From contig JAKEKT010000088.1 of the NCBI GenBank assembly GCA_021495925.1, positions 1 through 64,000 of the forward strand: 64,000 nucleotides of DNA, in the 5' to 3' direction. Shown here one piece after another: positions 44,312 to 56,472 of the stretch. The notes below the pieces were generated by a model. That model saw only the letters and a list, made by a program, of their open reading frames with translations. It did no database searches and was not told the DNA's origin. The first letter of the stretch is position 1. Every line of letters starts with the position of its first letter. A program made the position numbers and the translations under genes. Source of the stretch: Diplodia intermedia (taxonomy: Eukaryota > Ascomycota > Dothideomycetes > Botryosphaeriales > Botryosphaeriaceae).

Positions 44312-47300
44312 TCAGGACATCGCCTCCGAAGTGCTCATCGTATCCGTGTTCGCCGTCGCTGAACAATACGTAGTGGAAGCCGTCGCCGCAAGTACATCAT
44401 CCAGCAACTTCCGTGCATCGCCGTCCGCGTCAATTCCCACATCAGCAGCCAGAAAGGCTCTCGCAACGCACTCAGCCTCTTCCAGCTCAGCCCTCTCATG
44501 CGCCGGCATGATTGAGCATGCCGAGACAAGATCCTCTCCCCTCACAGACATGAGTATCAGCTGCTCAGCACGCGCCACCACCTCTCTGCTGATGCCGTTC
44601 AATGCTGCGCAGATGCTCCCAAAGCTCGACACGCTACGGCCGAGGCCGAAGTTGTACAAATAAGTAATCTGCTCGTCAATGTTGTTCCGGTCCTCCTCAA
44701 CACGGACCTCCATGTGCCCGAACTGCAGAGCTTCATGGTGGACAAGATAGCCTTCTTCGAATATTTCGTGGAAGTGAGTCGCCCCGAGCACCTTAGGGCA
44801 CTTGCTTTCAAGGCCGAGGAGGTACTCGAATACGCCGCAAACGAGGCCTGCCCCGTCATTTGCGCTTGTGCCCTTTCCAAACTCGTCGAACACGAGTAGG
44901 CTACGCGGTGTAGCAAGGTTCAGCGCCAGTGAAACCTGCTGGAGGTCAATCATGAATGCACTTTGGATCCTGGACACCGATTCGCGCGTTGCAATGCGTG
45001 TGAGTATCTTGTCCGTCAAACCGATCCGAGCACTCTCCGCAGGGACGAAGCTGCCAACATGCGCCATATACACAATGAGAGCCACCTGCTTCATGTAAAT
45101 GCTTTTCCCCGAGAAATTGGGCCCGGTAAGAATCAGCACATTCGGGCCGTCCATTGCGGCTGAGCTTGTGGGCGCGTTCGAACGCTCAGATGTTGGGATG
45201 CCTGACGAGCCGTGGCTGACCTCGGTGTCAGGCTCAGAGTTGCCAACAATCAAGGTGTCGTTTGCGACAAAGGAAGGAACCGTAAGCTCTTGTAGTGGAT
45301 GGCGACCGGCTTTGATCTGGATGACATTATCGTCGACTATCTTTGGCCTCGTCAGTTTATGCATCCTCGCACCTTGAGCAAGCGCGAGGAGTGCATCGAG
45401 CTCTGCGCAGATGTCGGAAGCTTTGACGAAAACGTCTTCGAATTCCAGAACATACTGTGCCAGGTTATGGGTGATTTCAATTTCCTTGTCACAGATCAAA
45501 CCATGCAAGTCCCCGAAATGGTCGTCCATCTCTCGCATGTTGTCGTTCTTGTAGTAGACTTGCTCTTCGCTCGTGAACATACGTTCCCATGCATCTTGAT
45601 CCGACCCCTCGTACATTCCGTGGCCAGTGTCGGGGTCCAGTGGGACAGTGATAAGGAACCCGATCTGGGGGAAGAAGATGACGTTGATACTGGCTCCAAG
45701 AACAGCAGGAATTCCATCGGCTATGTGATTGGCGACTTGTGAAAGTAAGAGCTCGATCCCATCATACGTTTGCTTCATGTTGTCAAGCTCTTCGTCAACT
45801 CCCATGCGGACAACGGTGCGATGCTGATGCTCTGACTGTTCAAAGTCTATGATATCTGTCACTCGTCTTCCGACCTGGGCCAGCCTCTGGAATTCGACTG
45901 TTTCCAAGATGTGGTTCCTTATGCGAAGGTTGTCACCTGCATTCATCTCTTGGAATGCGTCTTTTATCTTCAGCATGTGGTAGGCGAAGAGACGAATCCT
46001 CGCCCAGAGGCCGCTGGTGATCCCTTGCTTTTTGCCGGGACCAGCATTAACCCCTTTTCGAAGGTTCACCATTGTGACTCGCATGTTTTTGATTTTCCTC
46101 AGGCTCTGCACAATCTGATTGACGGGTGCTGAGTTATCCGGTCGAAGAAAGACCGAGATGGCGTCTAGACGTTTGTTGATGACGGCCGGATCGAGGCTGG
46201 GCCGGAGGAAGTACTGTCGTAGAAGTATTCTACCTTGAGGAGTCTTGGCGAGATAATGAAATAAGCCATACACTGAGAGACCTTCCTTCGACCCTGAGCT
46301 GGACTTTGTGGGTCCTTGGTTATGTGAGTTAGGGTGCGATTCTGACTGCAGAATTTGGAGTGACAACAAGGTATCCATGTTAACAAACCTAGACGTATCA
46401 GTAGATTATGGGTAATACAAAGGCTTATCACTCACATGGTTTTTGCAAGCGTGAACATCTCGATGGTCGAAACACGAAACAAGTCAGCAGCAGCTCGGTC
46501 GCCCGGGAGGAAAGTCACGGCTCTGCGTCGTTGTACGTAGGCCAGAACGGCGCCTGCACAGCCCACAGATATCCTGTTGTCTAGGTTGATCCATCCTTGT
46601 AGCCTAAGCAAGTGTTCCTGGCGTCCAACATCTTCTTCGTCACCATACGCGCCGCTGGCCTGAACGTCGCCAGGGATGGTAAATGTGACATTTGGTCCCC
46701 GGTCGGGCCCAACCTTCAGGTGTGTGAGCTTGTTCTTGCCTGAGTCGTAGTTGAATTCTACCGTCGGGCGGATTTCGAGGAGATATGGCAGAGCGAATTG
46801 ATCATCTACATGCCCAAGGTAAGTGGAGGTCATCATCAAGCCCGTCCAGAAAAAGCGTACGAGAACCATCAACAGAGCCGAGACTCCTCCGTTCAGGATC
46901 CAGCTTGTCCAAGATTGAATCATCGGCCCTTGTGCCGACGAGCACCACGGTGGGGTTGATCTGGAGTTTGACTGCGGAGCAGGGTGAGTAAGCTGTGAAC
47001 CATGCAAATAAGGGTTAACCCACGGGCGTCGATGGTCTCCACATCCCCCAGCTTCATGTCCTCCATTAGGTAGAGCTTCTCCTCGCGAGCCACGTAGTAA
47101 GAGCATCCCACCGTTTTGCGCTCTCTGATGTCCACAGCCATGATGATTTCGTCAAGCGCATCAATGTCAGCATCTGTTACATCAACCAGACGATCCAGCA
47201 GTGCTGATTGGGCCACTGATGGTGCGTCCAATGACGACGGTACTGGTGAGGAGCGCCATTGCACGACTCTCGGTGCGAATCCTTGCGGGGTCGGGGTAGA

Positions 47301-47423
47301 AGAAAAGTGCGATGAGCTCAAGGCAGACGCGTGTGTAGAAGTGCTGCTATGCAGTGGACGGCCGGAAGTACTAGGCGCGGCTAATTCCAACCGTTGGCGC
47401 TTGTGAGACGCTCTAGAAGCCAT
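44312..47423 (-). CDS. MSH5: MutS homologue MSH5, meiotic crossover factor
   Basis: Four exons (47423-47024, 46971-46861, 46805-46436, 46388-44312) give 985 aa. The C-terminal ATPase reads ILTGPNFSGKSIYMKQVALI (Walker A about 716-723), MAHVGSFVPAESARIGL, DLQQVSLAL, SLLVFDEFGKGT (Walker B) and LGATHFHEIF. The TGPN..GKS..KQ variant and GSFVPAE distinguish MSH5 from MSH4, which has TGCNMSGKS. The protein forms a heterodimer with MSH4 that stabilises recombination intermediates in meiosis I; like its family it lacks the mismatch-recognition domain I. Splicing restores ETIDALKLQINPTVVLVGTRA and KTMFVNMDTLLSLQIL. The donor of intron 2 (GTACGC at 46,860) is the least certain junction. The N-terminal 80 residues are Ser-rich and unconserved. 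Confidence 0.9.
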
Positions 47424-48202
47424 GATCCACGCTCTGAGAGATCTCTACCGTGCGAGCTGAGGTGAGGTGAGAATTGCGAAGTGCAGGGTGAGAAGTGGAA
47501 TGTAGAGAATGCGCGAGTGAGCGAGCTCGCAGCCGGTGACAAATCGCCCGGATACGTCATAGACGGTGATAGGTAGAAGCGGCGGGGCCCAAGTACCCAC
47601 TGCACCTTCCCAAACCGCCGCCTGCCCGCCCGCACCTACGGGGCTTAGGGGAAGACCTAACTGGAAGACTAACTAACCATTTTGTCTTTTCACCAAGTCA
47701 CCATGGTTGAGGGTTTGAGCTGGGTCACTGACCCGCCAGTGAGTGGCGCTGGGGGGTGGGGAGCTGGGAGTTCTCGGCCGAGCTGCTCAGTAACCGCCAG
47801 GGCGCCCAGTTCCCGACTCCCCAGTTCGGTGTCGACTACCCAAAAGGTCGGGGCGGGTGGGTTCCAGCACACGTGCTGGGAACTTTTTTTTTTTTTGATA
47901 ATATTCTTCCTCTTGCAATCAATCTCTTCGTATCCCTTCTTTCGTCGATGCCTGCGCCGTGACAAGTGAAGTGAACTCGCTCCTGAACCTGACGGAGTGA
48001 ACCTGCACGAGAACCTGATCGAGGACGGCATCATGACCGAGAAACATAGGAAATAATGCTTGAAGGAAAAAAAGTTGCACTCGCCTTTGCGTCTGAGGTG
48101 CTCTATAGCGTTATACCTTGCCCATTTCTAATTCATCAACTACACGGCTAGGAACTATTTGCGGCACATCCCACAGCACGGCACACACGCAGAGTGTGCA
48201 GG
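47424..48202. other. Intergenic region upstream of MSH5
   Basis: Between the MSH5 start and the 3' end of the next gene. Contains an 11-nt T-run near 47,885. No coding sequence supported. Confidence 0.5.
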
Positions 48203-49382
48203 TCACTGAGCAGAAGCAGCTTTGTCATGGCTAGGTGCGCCATGCTGCTTACCATACTTCCACACCTTACCCTCCAAGTCGGGCTGGATGAACAGCCACG
48301 CGATGGATGTCACCCAGCTGAACACCGTGTCCACGAACCAATTGTTTCTCGGGCTTCCTGTCAATGTACCTGCTCTCATAGCCTTCGCCAACAGGTTTGT
48401 AGCGATGAGATAGTAGCCCTTCTCAAGCTCTTTAACGGCAACAGCCGCGACCTCGTCCTCGGTTTGCGCCGGGTCGCCTTCCTCAAGAATCATGGTCACC
48501 GGATGCTTTACAGTCTGCTCAAATGTATGACCAGGTGAGGTGATTGTCCCCGGAAAGACGCAGTGAATCTTGATCTCCGGATTGGGAGAGCCAGAACTGT
48601 GGAGGCGACCACCGTTGTAGAGTTGCACTTCCTGACGTAGCGAGTCGGCAAGATTGCGGAGAGCGGCTTTAGTGGGGCTGTACGGGGCATAGCCTGCGAC
48701 ACCGACAAATGCAGCGCTCGAAGAAGTCATAATGAAGTGACGAGGAAGCGGAGGCTTGGTGTCGGCGGAAGGAGTATGCTTGGTCCATGCTCTCAAGGTC
48801 GATTGAGCCAGGAAAACAGTGGCGAAGTAGTTGATATCCATCTGTTGCCGCAGCTCTTCCACAGATGCATCTAGCAGCAGCCTCGGGATGGACATACCCG
48901 CATTTGCCCACACGATGTCCGGGGTCTGATTGTTATTCCAGGCCGTCACTTCCGCAAGGACACGGTCGTTTTCTTCGGGCTTCGTTACATCGGCGCTGAT
49001 ATAGTGGAAACGTTGGGACGGGTTGACTTTAGCAGCCTGGTGTTGTCAGCGAACAATTCGTAGTAAGCCCATGGGTAGTAGCTATACCGAAATGTACTCG
49101 AGAGCCTCTTCCAATTTCTTCGTGTTGCGGGCAACGATGACTACATTAGCACCTTTCTGAGCAAGAAGCTTTCCAAGACCTCTGCCCATGCCTTGCGAGC
49201 CACCAGTAATTAGGACAGTCTGTCATCTCGTCAGCATGTAACATTGCGTACCAGAAGAGGTGCGTTACCCTCCCATCGACCTGAAAGTGGTTCTTCCTGC
49301 TGAACAGCCCCATGATGTCCGCGGCGAGAACGAGGAAAAATACTACAAGGAGCGAAGAGGCGGTCTGCAGGCCGAGAGCCAT
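48203..49382 (-). CDS. TSC10: 3-ketodihydrosphingosine reductase (TSC10/KDSR)
   Basis: Exons 49382-49269, 49219-49088 and 49036-48203 give 359 aa. A signal-anchor-like helix (SSLLVVFFLVLAADIMGLF) starts the protein. The short-chain dehydrogenase motifs follow: TVLITGGSQGMG for NADPH, IVWANAGMS, and SSSAAFVGVAGYAPYSPTKAAL with the Tyr-x3-Lys pair. Near the C-terminus VDTVFSWVTSIAWLFIQPDL is hydrophobic and fits the ER-membrane association of the family. The enzyme reduces 3-ketosphinganine, the second step of sphingolipid synthesis. Both introns are phase 0 and restore DGRTVLI and LEYISAAKVNPSQ. It is divergent from SAS10/UTP3. Confidence 0.92.
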
Positions 49383-49610
49383 TGGGGAGAGATTGGAGCG
49401 TTGTCACGCCGCGAAGGAGGAATTTGGGGGCGACAGATAGCTTGACGCGCTCATCCATCGCGGAAAGCTCGGGGCAGCAACGCGCGGACACTGGCGCTAG
49501 TGAGCTCACTCACCGCCCGCGGCAGAAAAGTTGCGCGCAAATACATCCGATTTGATTTCTCGGCGCGCCGAGGCGAACTCACGCTGCACACCCGCCCTCC
49601 CACACCCACC
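49383..49610. promoter_or_regulatory. Bidirectional promoter between TSC10 and SAS10/UTP3
   Basis: Only 228 bp separate the two outward-facing start codons, so the promoters must overlap. No named element assigned. Confidence 0.6.
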
Positions 49611-51642
49611 ATGGCGAAGAAGAGAAAGGCCTCCGGCCAGCCCAAGCCGAGTAAGGCCGATGCGCAGAGCTCAAAGCTGGCCATCAGCACCTATCAGGAT
49701 GTCGCCGATTCCGAAGACGAATTCCACATCAACCGCGATAAGATACTGTTAGACGAGGGCCCCGACGCCAAAAGGCGGAGAAAATGGCAGGAACAAGGTA
49801 TGCGCTCGCCGCGCCGTGAAAGGCATTGCCGGTGCATTTTCTGACCGCCCACTAGACCAGCTCCTCGAACCATCCGACGAAGAGGTCCTCAACTACGACG
49901 AGCAATCAGGCGACGATGAGGACGAAGATGATTACGACGGGCCTACTGGCGCAAAGGACGCGGCATCTGACTATTCCGGCTCCGAGGCACCTGCCGGAGA
50001 AGAAGACGAAGAGGACGACGAGGCCTGGGGTGATTCAAAAAAGGATTACTACGGCGCCGACGCCATAGAGACGGAAGAAAATGCGCTTGAGGAGGAGCAA
50101 GAAGCCATTCAAACTCAGAAAAAACAGCTGGAGCGCATGACTGAGGCCGACTTTGGCTTCGACGAGTCGGAATGGCTGGATGCAGACAAAGAGGAGGACG
50201 AGGAGGCGGACGGCGAGGTCGTTACGGAGGTCCTGCCGCAGCTGCAAATCACGGATGACATGGGCCCCGCGGAGCGATTGAAGCTCCTCAAGACAAGATA
50301 CCCCGAGTTCGAGCCGCTGTCAAAGGAGTTCCTCGACCTGCAGCCTCTGCACAATGAACTTGCGCTTGCTGCTGCCGCTGCTCGAAAAATGCAGCAACAA
50401 CGAGCTGCCAGGACCACGGGGCAGAGCAAGAGTCTCAAGACGCCAGCTGCAGTCATCAAGTACAGGGCGCTGGCTGCTTATCTCGCAGCACTTACTATGT
50501 ACTTCGCTCTGCTCACCTCAACATCCACGTCTGCAGACGGAAAGGTTGCGGCACTATCACCTGCCGAGCTGCGGGATCATCCGGTCATGGAGGGCCTGGT
50601 GCAATGCCGCGAGCTATGGAACACGGTGAAGAACCTCTCGATCGCGAATAAGATTGCGGATAGTGATACGAGCAACGAGCTTGAGGCTATTGAGGAGGAG
50701 CCGAACGCCGACATCTCACCCATGGACATCGAACCCCGCACTTCTGACGGAGTCATGGCGCCGCCAAAGATCAAAAAGAAGACCAAGACCCAACGTGCCG
50801 CAGAAGCCGCCCAAGCCGCAGCCGAAGCTAAGCGAGCCGAGCGCCTTCGTAAGACAGAAGAGGAGCTTGCCGCCCTTTCATCCCTTACCGATAAGGCTGC
50901 CCTGCGCAAGGCAGCCAAGGCGACGAAGCCCAAGAAGCCGACGGCGGTCACTTTCGCGAACGACGAGGACTCGGACTTTGGCGATGAGACGGAGCTCAAC
51001 AAGCATGAACTGGACGAAAAACTCCGGAAGAAGAAGAGCTTGCGTTTCTACACCTCGCAGATCGCACAGAAGCAGAACAAACGTGGCGCAGCAGGCAAGG
51101 ATGTGGGCGGAGATGCTGACATTCCTTATCGGGAGCGTCTGAGGGATCGTCAAGCCAGGCTCAACGCTGAAGCAGAGAAGCGTGGAAAGAAGGCGCTGGC
51201 ACCAGATCAAGAACTTGGCGGCGAAAGTGACGATGAGGACAGACGACAAGCGCAACAGCTCAGGGAAGAAGCCGCCAGTGAGGACGAAGATTACTACGAC
51301 ATGGTGACTGCGCGCTCGAAGCAGAAGAAGGCCGACAAGGCTGCGGCAGCTGCGGCTTACGCACAAGCTGCACGGGAGGGCGCGCAGGTTGTTGAGACGG
51401 AGGAGGTCGGGCCGGATGGAAAACGCAAGATCAGCTACGCCATCGCTAAGAACAAGGGTTTGACGCCGCATCGGAAGAAGGATGTGCGTAACCCGCGTGT
51501 CAAGAAGAAGAAGAAGTACGAGGAGAAGAAGAAGAAGCTGGGCAGTATCAGGCAGGTCTACAAGGGCGGCGAGGGTCGTGGTGGATACAAGGGCGAGTTG
51601 ACGGGTATCAAGAAGGGGTTGGTCAAGAGTGTGAAGTTATAG
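49611..51642 (+). CDS. UTP3: SAS10/UTP3, small-subunit processome protein
   Basis: Exons 49611-49797 and 49856-51642 (58-nt phase-1 intron) give 657 aa. The protein begins MAKKRKASGQ, has long acidic stretches (DEDEDD, EEDEEDDEAW), a Sas10/Utp3 domain in the middle (LLKTRYPEFEPLSKEF to the LAALTMYFALL helix), and Lys/Glu-rich coiled segments. It ends with the conserved Sas10 C-terminal domain (ISYAIAKNKGLTPHRKKDVR, NPRVKKKKKYEEKKKKLGS, GGYKGELTGIKKGL). It acts in the nucleolus in 18S rRNA maturation. Splicing gives WQEQDQLLEPSDEEVLNY. Confidence 0.93.
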
Positions 51643-52601
51643 ACGGCTATAATGTCTTGCCATCTCTTCTGTTCATTGCCGGCGGGTTGCCATTGGCTTG
51701 GCGCCAAGGAGTTTACTGCGTTTGTACAGAAAATCCAGGCCATTTTGTCTCTATCGCATGTGCCTCTCGTGTATGCCCTTGCCGGGTCCCGGGGCTGGAC
51801 GAATCGTGTTTGAGGCAATTATTACCCGCAGCCTCTCACCCCGGCCTGCCTTGATCCGCGGCGGCGGGAACTTGACCGACTCGAAACTTGATCGCATGCG
51901 CTGTTGATCAACCTACCTCCACCGAAGGCGATCACAGGACATCGGGTGTTCCTGCATTCTTCGCGTCCTCGCTCGTCACTGGTTGCTCCCAATCCGCCGC
52001 AGCGTCCCCTCTGCGTCCGGGTGACGGACAGCCACCGAGTTGCTGCGCAGTCCCGTCGCCCGCTGCTAGCCCCGAGTGCATCATGGGAACGTCACACGTA
52101 TACGCCGAACTTTCCCCTCAAGCAACCCGGACCCCCAACACCCATGCCGCCGGTCATGCTTTATGGCTTGCAGCAGGCCTCGCATCTTTCCCCCTCTCGC
52201 ACGCTCGCCCCGAATTGCCAAATACCGTCTTCTCCTTCTTGACATCGCTTCCAACAAACACTTGCCACGCTAGACTTCCGAATCTCTTTTTACCTGCCAA
52301 CGGCCATTAGCGCGGTTTCCGGCGGGATCCCTGAACGTCACTTGCCGTCCGTCCCTATTGCGGGCTCCCGCATTCTCGACAAATTCCCCTCCCAAGCGGT
52401 CACCGCCACGAAGAGACGGGACGCTTCGACGAACGACTCAGTCGTGACCGTGCAGAGGGCGGGGCCAATCAGACGGCCACACGATTAGCAGGAGACGCAG
52501 AGAGCACAAGCTTGCAGCCCACCGCAGCAGTAGCTTGCCGTACCCAACGCAAAATCCAAAGGCGCGGGCTTTGAATGGAAGGGGGCGGCATTGGAGAGCA
52601 G

Positions 52602-52629
52602 CAGCCAGCCAGCCAGCCAGCCAGCCAGC
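52602..52629. repeat. CAGC tetranucleotide microsatellite
   Basis: About seven perfect CAGC units. Confidence 0.92.
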
Positions 52630-52972
52630 AAGAAGCCGCCAAAGCGCAGCGACGGCGGCCCATTAAACGCGAACGCGCCGCTGACCGGACGACAACTTGG
52701 GACTGTCGCACAAGCAATCAAAAAAATACCGCGGGTGACTCCTCTCTTCCTATCCCCCCCGATTCGAAACGTCGGAAGCTCCAAACAAGCTGTTCGTTGG
52801 CTGCATCGCGATCCTCTCTAGCCTGACCACACAAGCCTTCCCCCCCGAAAGTCTATCAAGAGGACAATCAGACGATCCCGTCATCTTCCAGCGCTCTCTC
52901 CCGCCGTCTGTCAGCGCTCTTCCCACTCCCACTCCCACTCCCAACACCACATACACACATCGGTGATCACAC

Positions 52973-52999
52973 CACACACACACACACACACACACACAC
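52973..52999. repeat. CA dinucleotide microsatellite
   Basis: About 13 CA units ending 5 bp before the next start codon, so it lies in the 5' UTR. Confidence 0.93.
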
Positions 53000-53003
53000 G
53001 ACA

Positions 53004-53942
53004 ATGTCTCTCCACAACGCCCTCCCCCCACCCGTCCTCCACCTCCGAGCCGCCGCCGCGACCCCCTTCGCCACGGGCCCGCTCTCCCTCATGCTCGCCG
53101 TCATCCTCCTGCCGCCCGCCGTCTACCTCGTCTACCGCGACTACCGCGCCTTCCTCTCGCTCGGCGCGGGCGGCACGCCGCAGACCTTCCTCGGCGGCTA
53201 CCTGCGCATCAAGCTGCTCTCGCTCTTCGCCCTGCCCACGCCGCGCCTGCCCGCCCCCATCCCCGCCGACCTGCGCCAGAGCGGCTACCTCGCCCGCCTG
53301 CCCGCCCGCCGCGGCCCGCGGCCCGACGTCGTCGGCATCGCGCCGCACCGCCAGACGACGCAGCGGGCGCCGTCCGACACGGCCCCCTACGCCGCCCTGT
53401 CGGCCCGCCTGCGCGCCCTGGCCCGCGACCCGGCCAACGCCCTGGTCGAGGGCACCTCGTGCTTCGAGAAGCACGGGACGGGGCTCTTCAGCCGCACGCC
53501 GCTGACGCGGACCTGTCGCGGCGAGGTCTGCCACGTGCACGGCAGCGACGGCAGCCTGCACATGACCCTCTACCCGGCCGACGCCAAGCTCGTCATCGAG
53601 CGCGGCTGGGGCGAGCGCCACCCCATCGCCCGCGGCGGCTTCTTCTCGCGCTTCGTGCCCCGCCATTTCGTCATGGTGTACGCGCCGCGCGACGAGGCCG
53701 AGGTCGATGTCGTCGCGCGGATCGTCGGCGCGGCGGTCTGGTGGGTGAGCGGCGTGTGCGTGGACAGGGAGGAGAGCGGTGTGCGGGACGATCGGTCGAG
53801 GTCGGAGAGCGATGCCGCCGTCGTGGAGAACATCAGGGAGGCTGGTGGGGAGGTCAATTGGAAGAGCGGTAAGGCGGCGCCGGAGACGTTTTGCTTGGGC
53901 TGTCGGCAAAAGCAGTACGCGAGGATGCAGGCCTGTTCATAA
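53004..53942 (+). CDS. Membrane protein with a luciferase-like (DUF5519) domain
   Basis: A single-exon gene of 312 aa. Residues about 24-45 (PLSLMLAVILLPPAVYLVYR) form a membrane segment near the N-terminus, followed by DYRAFLSLGAGGTP. The C-terminal half carries EVCHVHGSDGSLHMTL, ADAKLVIERGWGERHP and RHFVMVYAPRDEAEV, the core of the DUF5519 'luciferase domain' found in many fungi and bacteria. Despite the domain name, no light-producing reaction is implied and the function is unknown. Codon use is very GC-rich, which creates long false frames on both strands. Start: first ATG after the CA repeat. Confidence 0.8.
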   Translation: MSLHNALPPPVLHLRAAAATPFATGPLSLMLAVILLPPAVYLVYRDYRAFLSLGAGGTPQTFLGGYLRIKLLSLFALPTPRLPAPIPADLRQSGYLARLPARRGPRPDVVGIAPHRQTTQRAPSDTAPYAALSARLRALARDPANALVEGTSCFEKHGTGLFSRTPLTRTCRGEVCHVHGSDGSLHMTLYPADAKLVIERGWGERHPIARGGFFSRFVPRHFVMVYAPRDEAEVDVVARIVGAAVWWVSGVCVDREESGVRDDRSRSESDAAVVENIREAGGEVNWKSGKAAPETFCLGCRQKQYARMQACS

Positions 53943-54381
53943 AGTCGTGTGCCAGCGCCACGGGACGTGTCGTTTCGAGTGGGCGTGTGGTTTGAAAATT
54001 AGACTGCAAAGCGTGTGTAAGGCGTTATGTTTTGGTTGGAATCCAGGGAAAATGTCTGGATTGCTAGCGGTTAGGTACGGTCAGGATCATAGTTTGTCAA
54101 AAGGTCGGGATGTGATGGCGTCGGCTTGAATTTTGCATTTGTTTCAATACAATTAGATGAACTGTTTCTCATGTCGCTTGTATGCATGTGGTCGTCCTCT
54201 ACGGCCATTGACAAAGTTGTGGTCAAATCTACTGAATCATCAGCACTCGCAAGCATTCGATTGGGATTCATGGAGCAACTCACCTGAAGCCCTTACAAAC
54301 CGGCACACCGACCTAGCTCCTTCCACCTTCCCTGACCCAATTCGCAAAGCTCTGCCTCTTGCCCTACACACGCCGTGCTCA
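53943..54381. other. Convergent 3' region
   Basis: Lies between the DUF5519 gene and the convergent EMC5 gene. No coding sequence supported, although the EMC5 frame would run on to 54,240 if its last intron were retained. Confidence 0.45.
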
Positions 54382-54974
54382 TTAGCAGGAGAAACTCCAC
54401 GACCAGCCAAAGAACTGGAAGAAGGGAGGGCAGTCGATTGTTGGGGGAAAAAGGAGAAGGATCTTACCCTGCCATCCCAAAACCCCATCCTATCCTCCGT
54501 GATCCACGCAAACGGATTACCGCCGGGCACCTCGCCCTGGGTGACATCGATCTTCCTGCCCTTTCCGATTCGGCGGCGCGCCTCCTCGCGCTCCGCCTCG
54601 CCCGCCCACCGACTCCACTGGATGGGCTTGAGCGGCGCCGACGACAGCACGATGCCCGCCGCGACGAGGAGCACCGACAGCAGCGTCTCGGCAACGACGT
54701 CGGCGGGCAGCGAGGGGATGGACGAGGACGAGGCGTGCAACGCGGCGGTCGAGTGCAGGGCTGAGTGCTCGTGCGCGGAGTAGACGCTGTTGTTTGCGGG
54801 CGAGGCGTTAGTCACCGTGGCATTTGATGGTGATGGTGGTGGTGGGTTGAGGGTATTAGCTGCTGGTTGGACCAGCTGGCCGATTGAGGGATTTTGGAAG
54901 AGGAATGCGGGGACGTACGAGTGTGTGAGGAACACCAGGCCGATGGCCACGAGGAAGTTGGAAAGGACGGCCAT
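54382..54974 (-). CDS. EMC5: ER membrane protein complex subunit 5 (EMC5/MMgT-like)
   Basis: Proposed exons 54974-54919, 54786-54468 and 54414-54382 give 135 aa. The start MAVLSNFLVAIGLVFLTHS is the first membrane helix. A 132-nt intron (GTACGT...CAACAG, with GTGACTAAC as branch site) rejoins to THSVYSAHEHSAL, a conserved EMC5 motif. ETLLSVLLVAAGIVLSSAPL, the second helix, and KPIQWSRWAGEAEREE follow. The subunit belongs to the complex that inserts tail-anchored and multipass proteins in the ER. The last junction is uncertain: the GTAAGA donor at 54,467 is strong, but the short final exon (FFGWSWSFSC) lacks family support. The first intron has no in-frame stop, so unspliced models would add 44 false residues. 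Confidence 0.8.
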
Positions 54975-55450
54975 GGCGAGCTTTGTGGGTTGCGGCTTGG
55001 TGGAGGACGGTGATGGGAGGGTTGGAGCTGACGCGATAGATTTCCCACGGCTGCCGATGCCAAGACGGCGTGGTGACGCGCAGACAATTCGGCGCCGCGG
55101 GGTCTGACGGTCCAACACACCCCCAGATGCCAATTTCTGCCTATGCGGCTCCCGGCCCATTTGGCAGTTCAGGCCTGGAATCGACAGGTGTATCCATTTA
55201 GTCGGTTTCAGGTTCCAATTGAGAATACGTATTTTTCAACATCACGTATGCATGCATGGATCAAACGGGGTGCCTTCTTCATCTTTTTTTATTGGCTTAT
55301 CTATACGCCTACGCTCATAAGACATCGTAACCATAACCCTCCAGTATCCGATCGTAAGCTGAACATGTGGTCGATGCCAGCGCATGCGCGAAAGAAATGC
55401 TCATTGTCGTAGAGGCTTAAAAAATTTTGGAAAGAGAAGGGAAAATCGCT
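54975..55450. other. Intergenic, no supported gene
   Basis: Between the EMC5 start and the 3' end of the EF-1-beta gene. No motif-bearing frame. Confidence 0.5.
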
Positions 55451-56472
55451 CTACAACTTCTGCATGGCAACGATATCGGTGGACTGGACGTGGTCCTCAT
55501 CCTCCTCGATCTGCGCCTGGAGCTCATCGGTGGAGACCTTGTCGTCCTCGACGACCAGGTTGATCTGGAGCTTCTTGATACCGAAGCCGACGGGGACGAA
55601 CTTGGAGGCACCCCAGACAAGGCCGTCCATCTCGATGGCCCTGACGTTGGCCGCCATCTGCTCGATGTCGGTCTCGTCATCTGGAATCTGTTAGCATGCT
55701 GCTTGGGTTGTTGCCTAGTGGAAATGACTCACCCCAGGGCTTGACGTCCATGGTGACAATGGACTTGGCGGCAGGCTTGGTCTTGCCCTCCTTCTTCTTC
55801 TTGTACTCGGCCAGGCGCTCCTCCCTGATCCTCACGGCCTCCGGGTCCTCTTCCTCCTCGTCGGAGCCGAAGAGGTCGACGTCGTCCTCCTCCTCAGCGG
55901 CGGGGGCCTGAGCGGGGTTGATGGCGAGCTCGTTGGCCTCGGGGCCGTACTCGGTGACGGGCTTGGAGGCGTCACCGGGCAGAGTAGCGAACTCAGACTC
56001 GAAGGTGGCGATGTGCTTGTACCAGCGGGCGGCGTGGGGGAACTTGGCGGCGTCGGGAGCAGAGCTCACGCCCTTGAAGACGGCGACATCGGCCTGGGAA
56101 GGAGCATAGCTGTATTGCGGTCAGCGCGCTGCACATTCAAAGCGCAAAGCGCACGTGGATGCAAGAATGTGGATAGCGAAGCTGTGTCAGAGGTGCGCAA
56201 AGCGCTTGTTGCCGACTCATTTGCGAGGTCTTAAGTCGCTCATAAACACGGACCAATGTTTCTCATCATCAAGCTGGTGCTGGGGGAGACGGGCACGGGA
56301 TCGGGGGCAGGCTGGAGGTACTCACCCAACAATGTAGCTGCGAGACTGGACCCAGTTGTTGAGGACTGGTGGGGGTTGCGTTAGTCAAATTTTCCGCGCC
56401 CCAACTCCTCCGCAGCGGTCAGGAAGACATACGGGTAAGGCCAGCGTCGGAGACGAAGTCGGTGAAACCCAT
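55451..56472 (-). CDS. EFB1: Translation elongation factor 1-beta
   Basis: Four exons (56472-56433, 56365-56326, 56109-55733, 55680-55451) give 228 aa, the usual family size. The N-terminus MGFTDFVSDAGLTLLNNWVQ, then YAPSQADVAVFKG and HAARWYKHIATF, is the GST-C-like domain. An acidic linker (EEEDDVDLFGSDEEEEDP) leads to the C-terminal exchange domain, with VTMDVKPWDDETDIEQM, LVWGASKFVPVGFGIKKLQI and the invariant end STDIVAMQKL. It recharges eEF1A with GTP. Two 40-nt exons separated by introns near the start are typical of highly expressed fungal translation genes. All junctions are GT-AG. Confidence 0.95.

Larger units (their letters stand above)
51643..53003. other. Long intergenic region with simple repeats
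   Basis: 1.36 kb without a supported gene. It carries a CAGC tetranucleotide run at 52,602-52,629 and a CA run at 52,973-52,999 just before the next start codon. C-rich, CT-rich stretches look like fungal promoter DNA. Confidence 0.55.

Noticed and set aside
52911..53909. A 332-codon minus-strand ORF opposite the DUF5519 gene
   Set aside because: Arg/Gly/Ala-rich mirror frame of a very GC-rich gene, with its end in the CA repeat.
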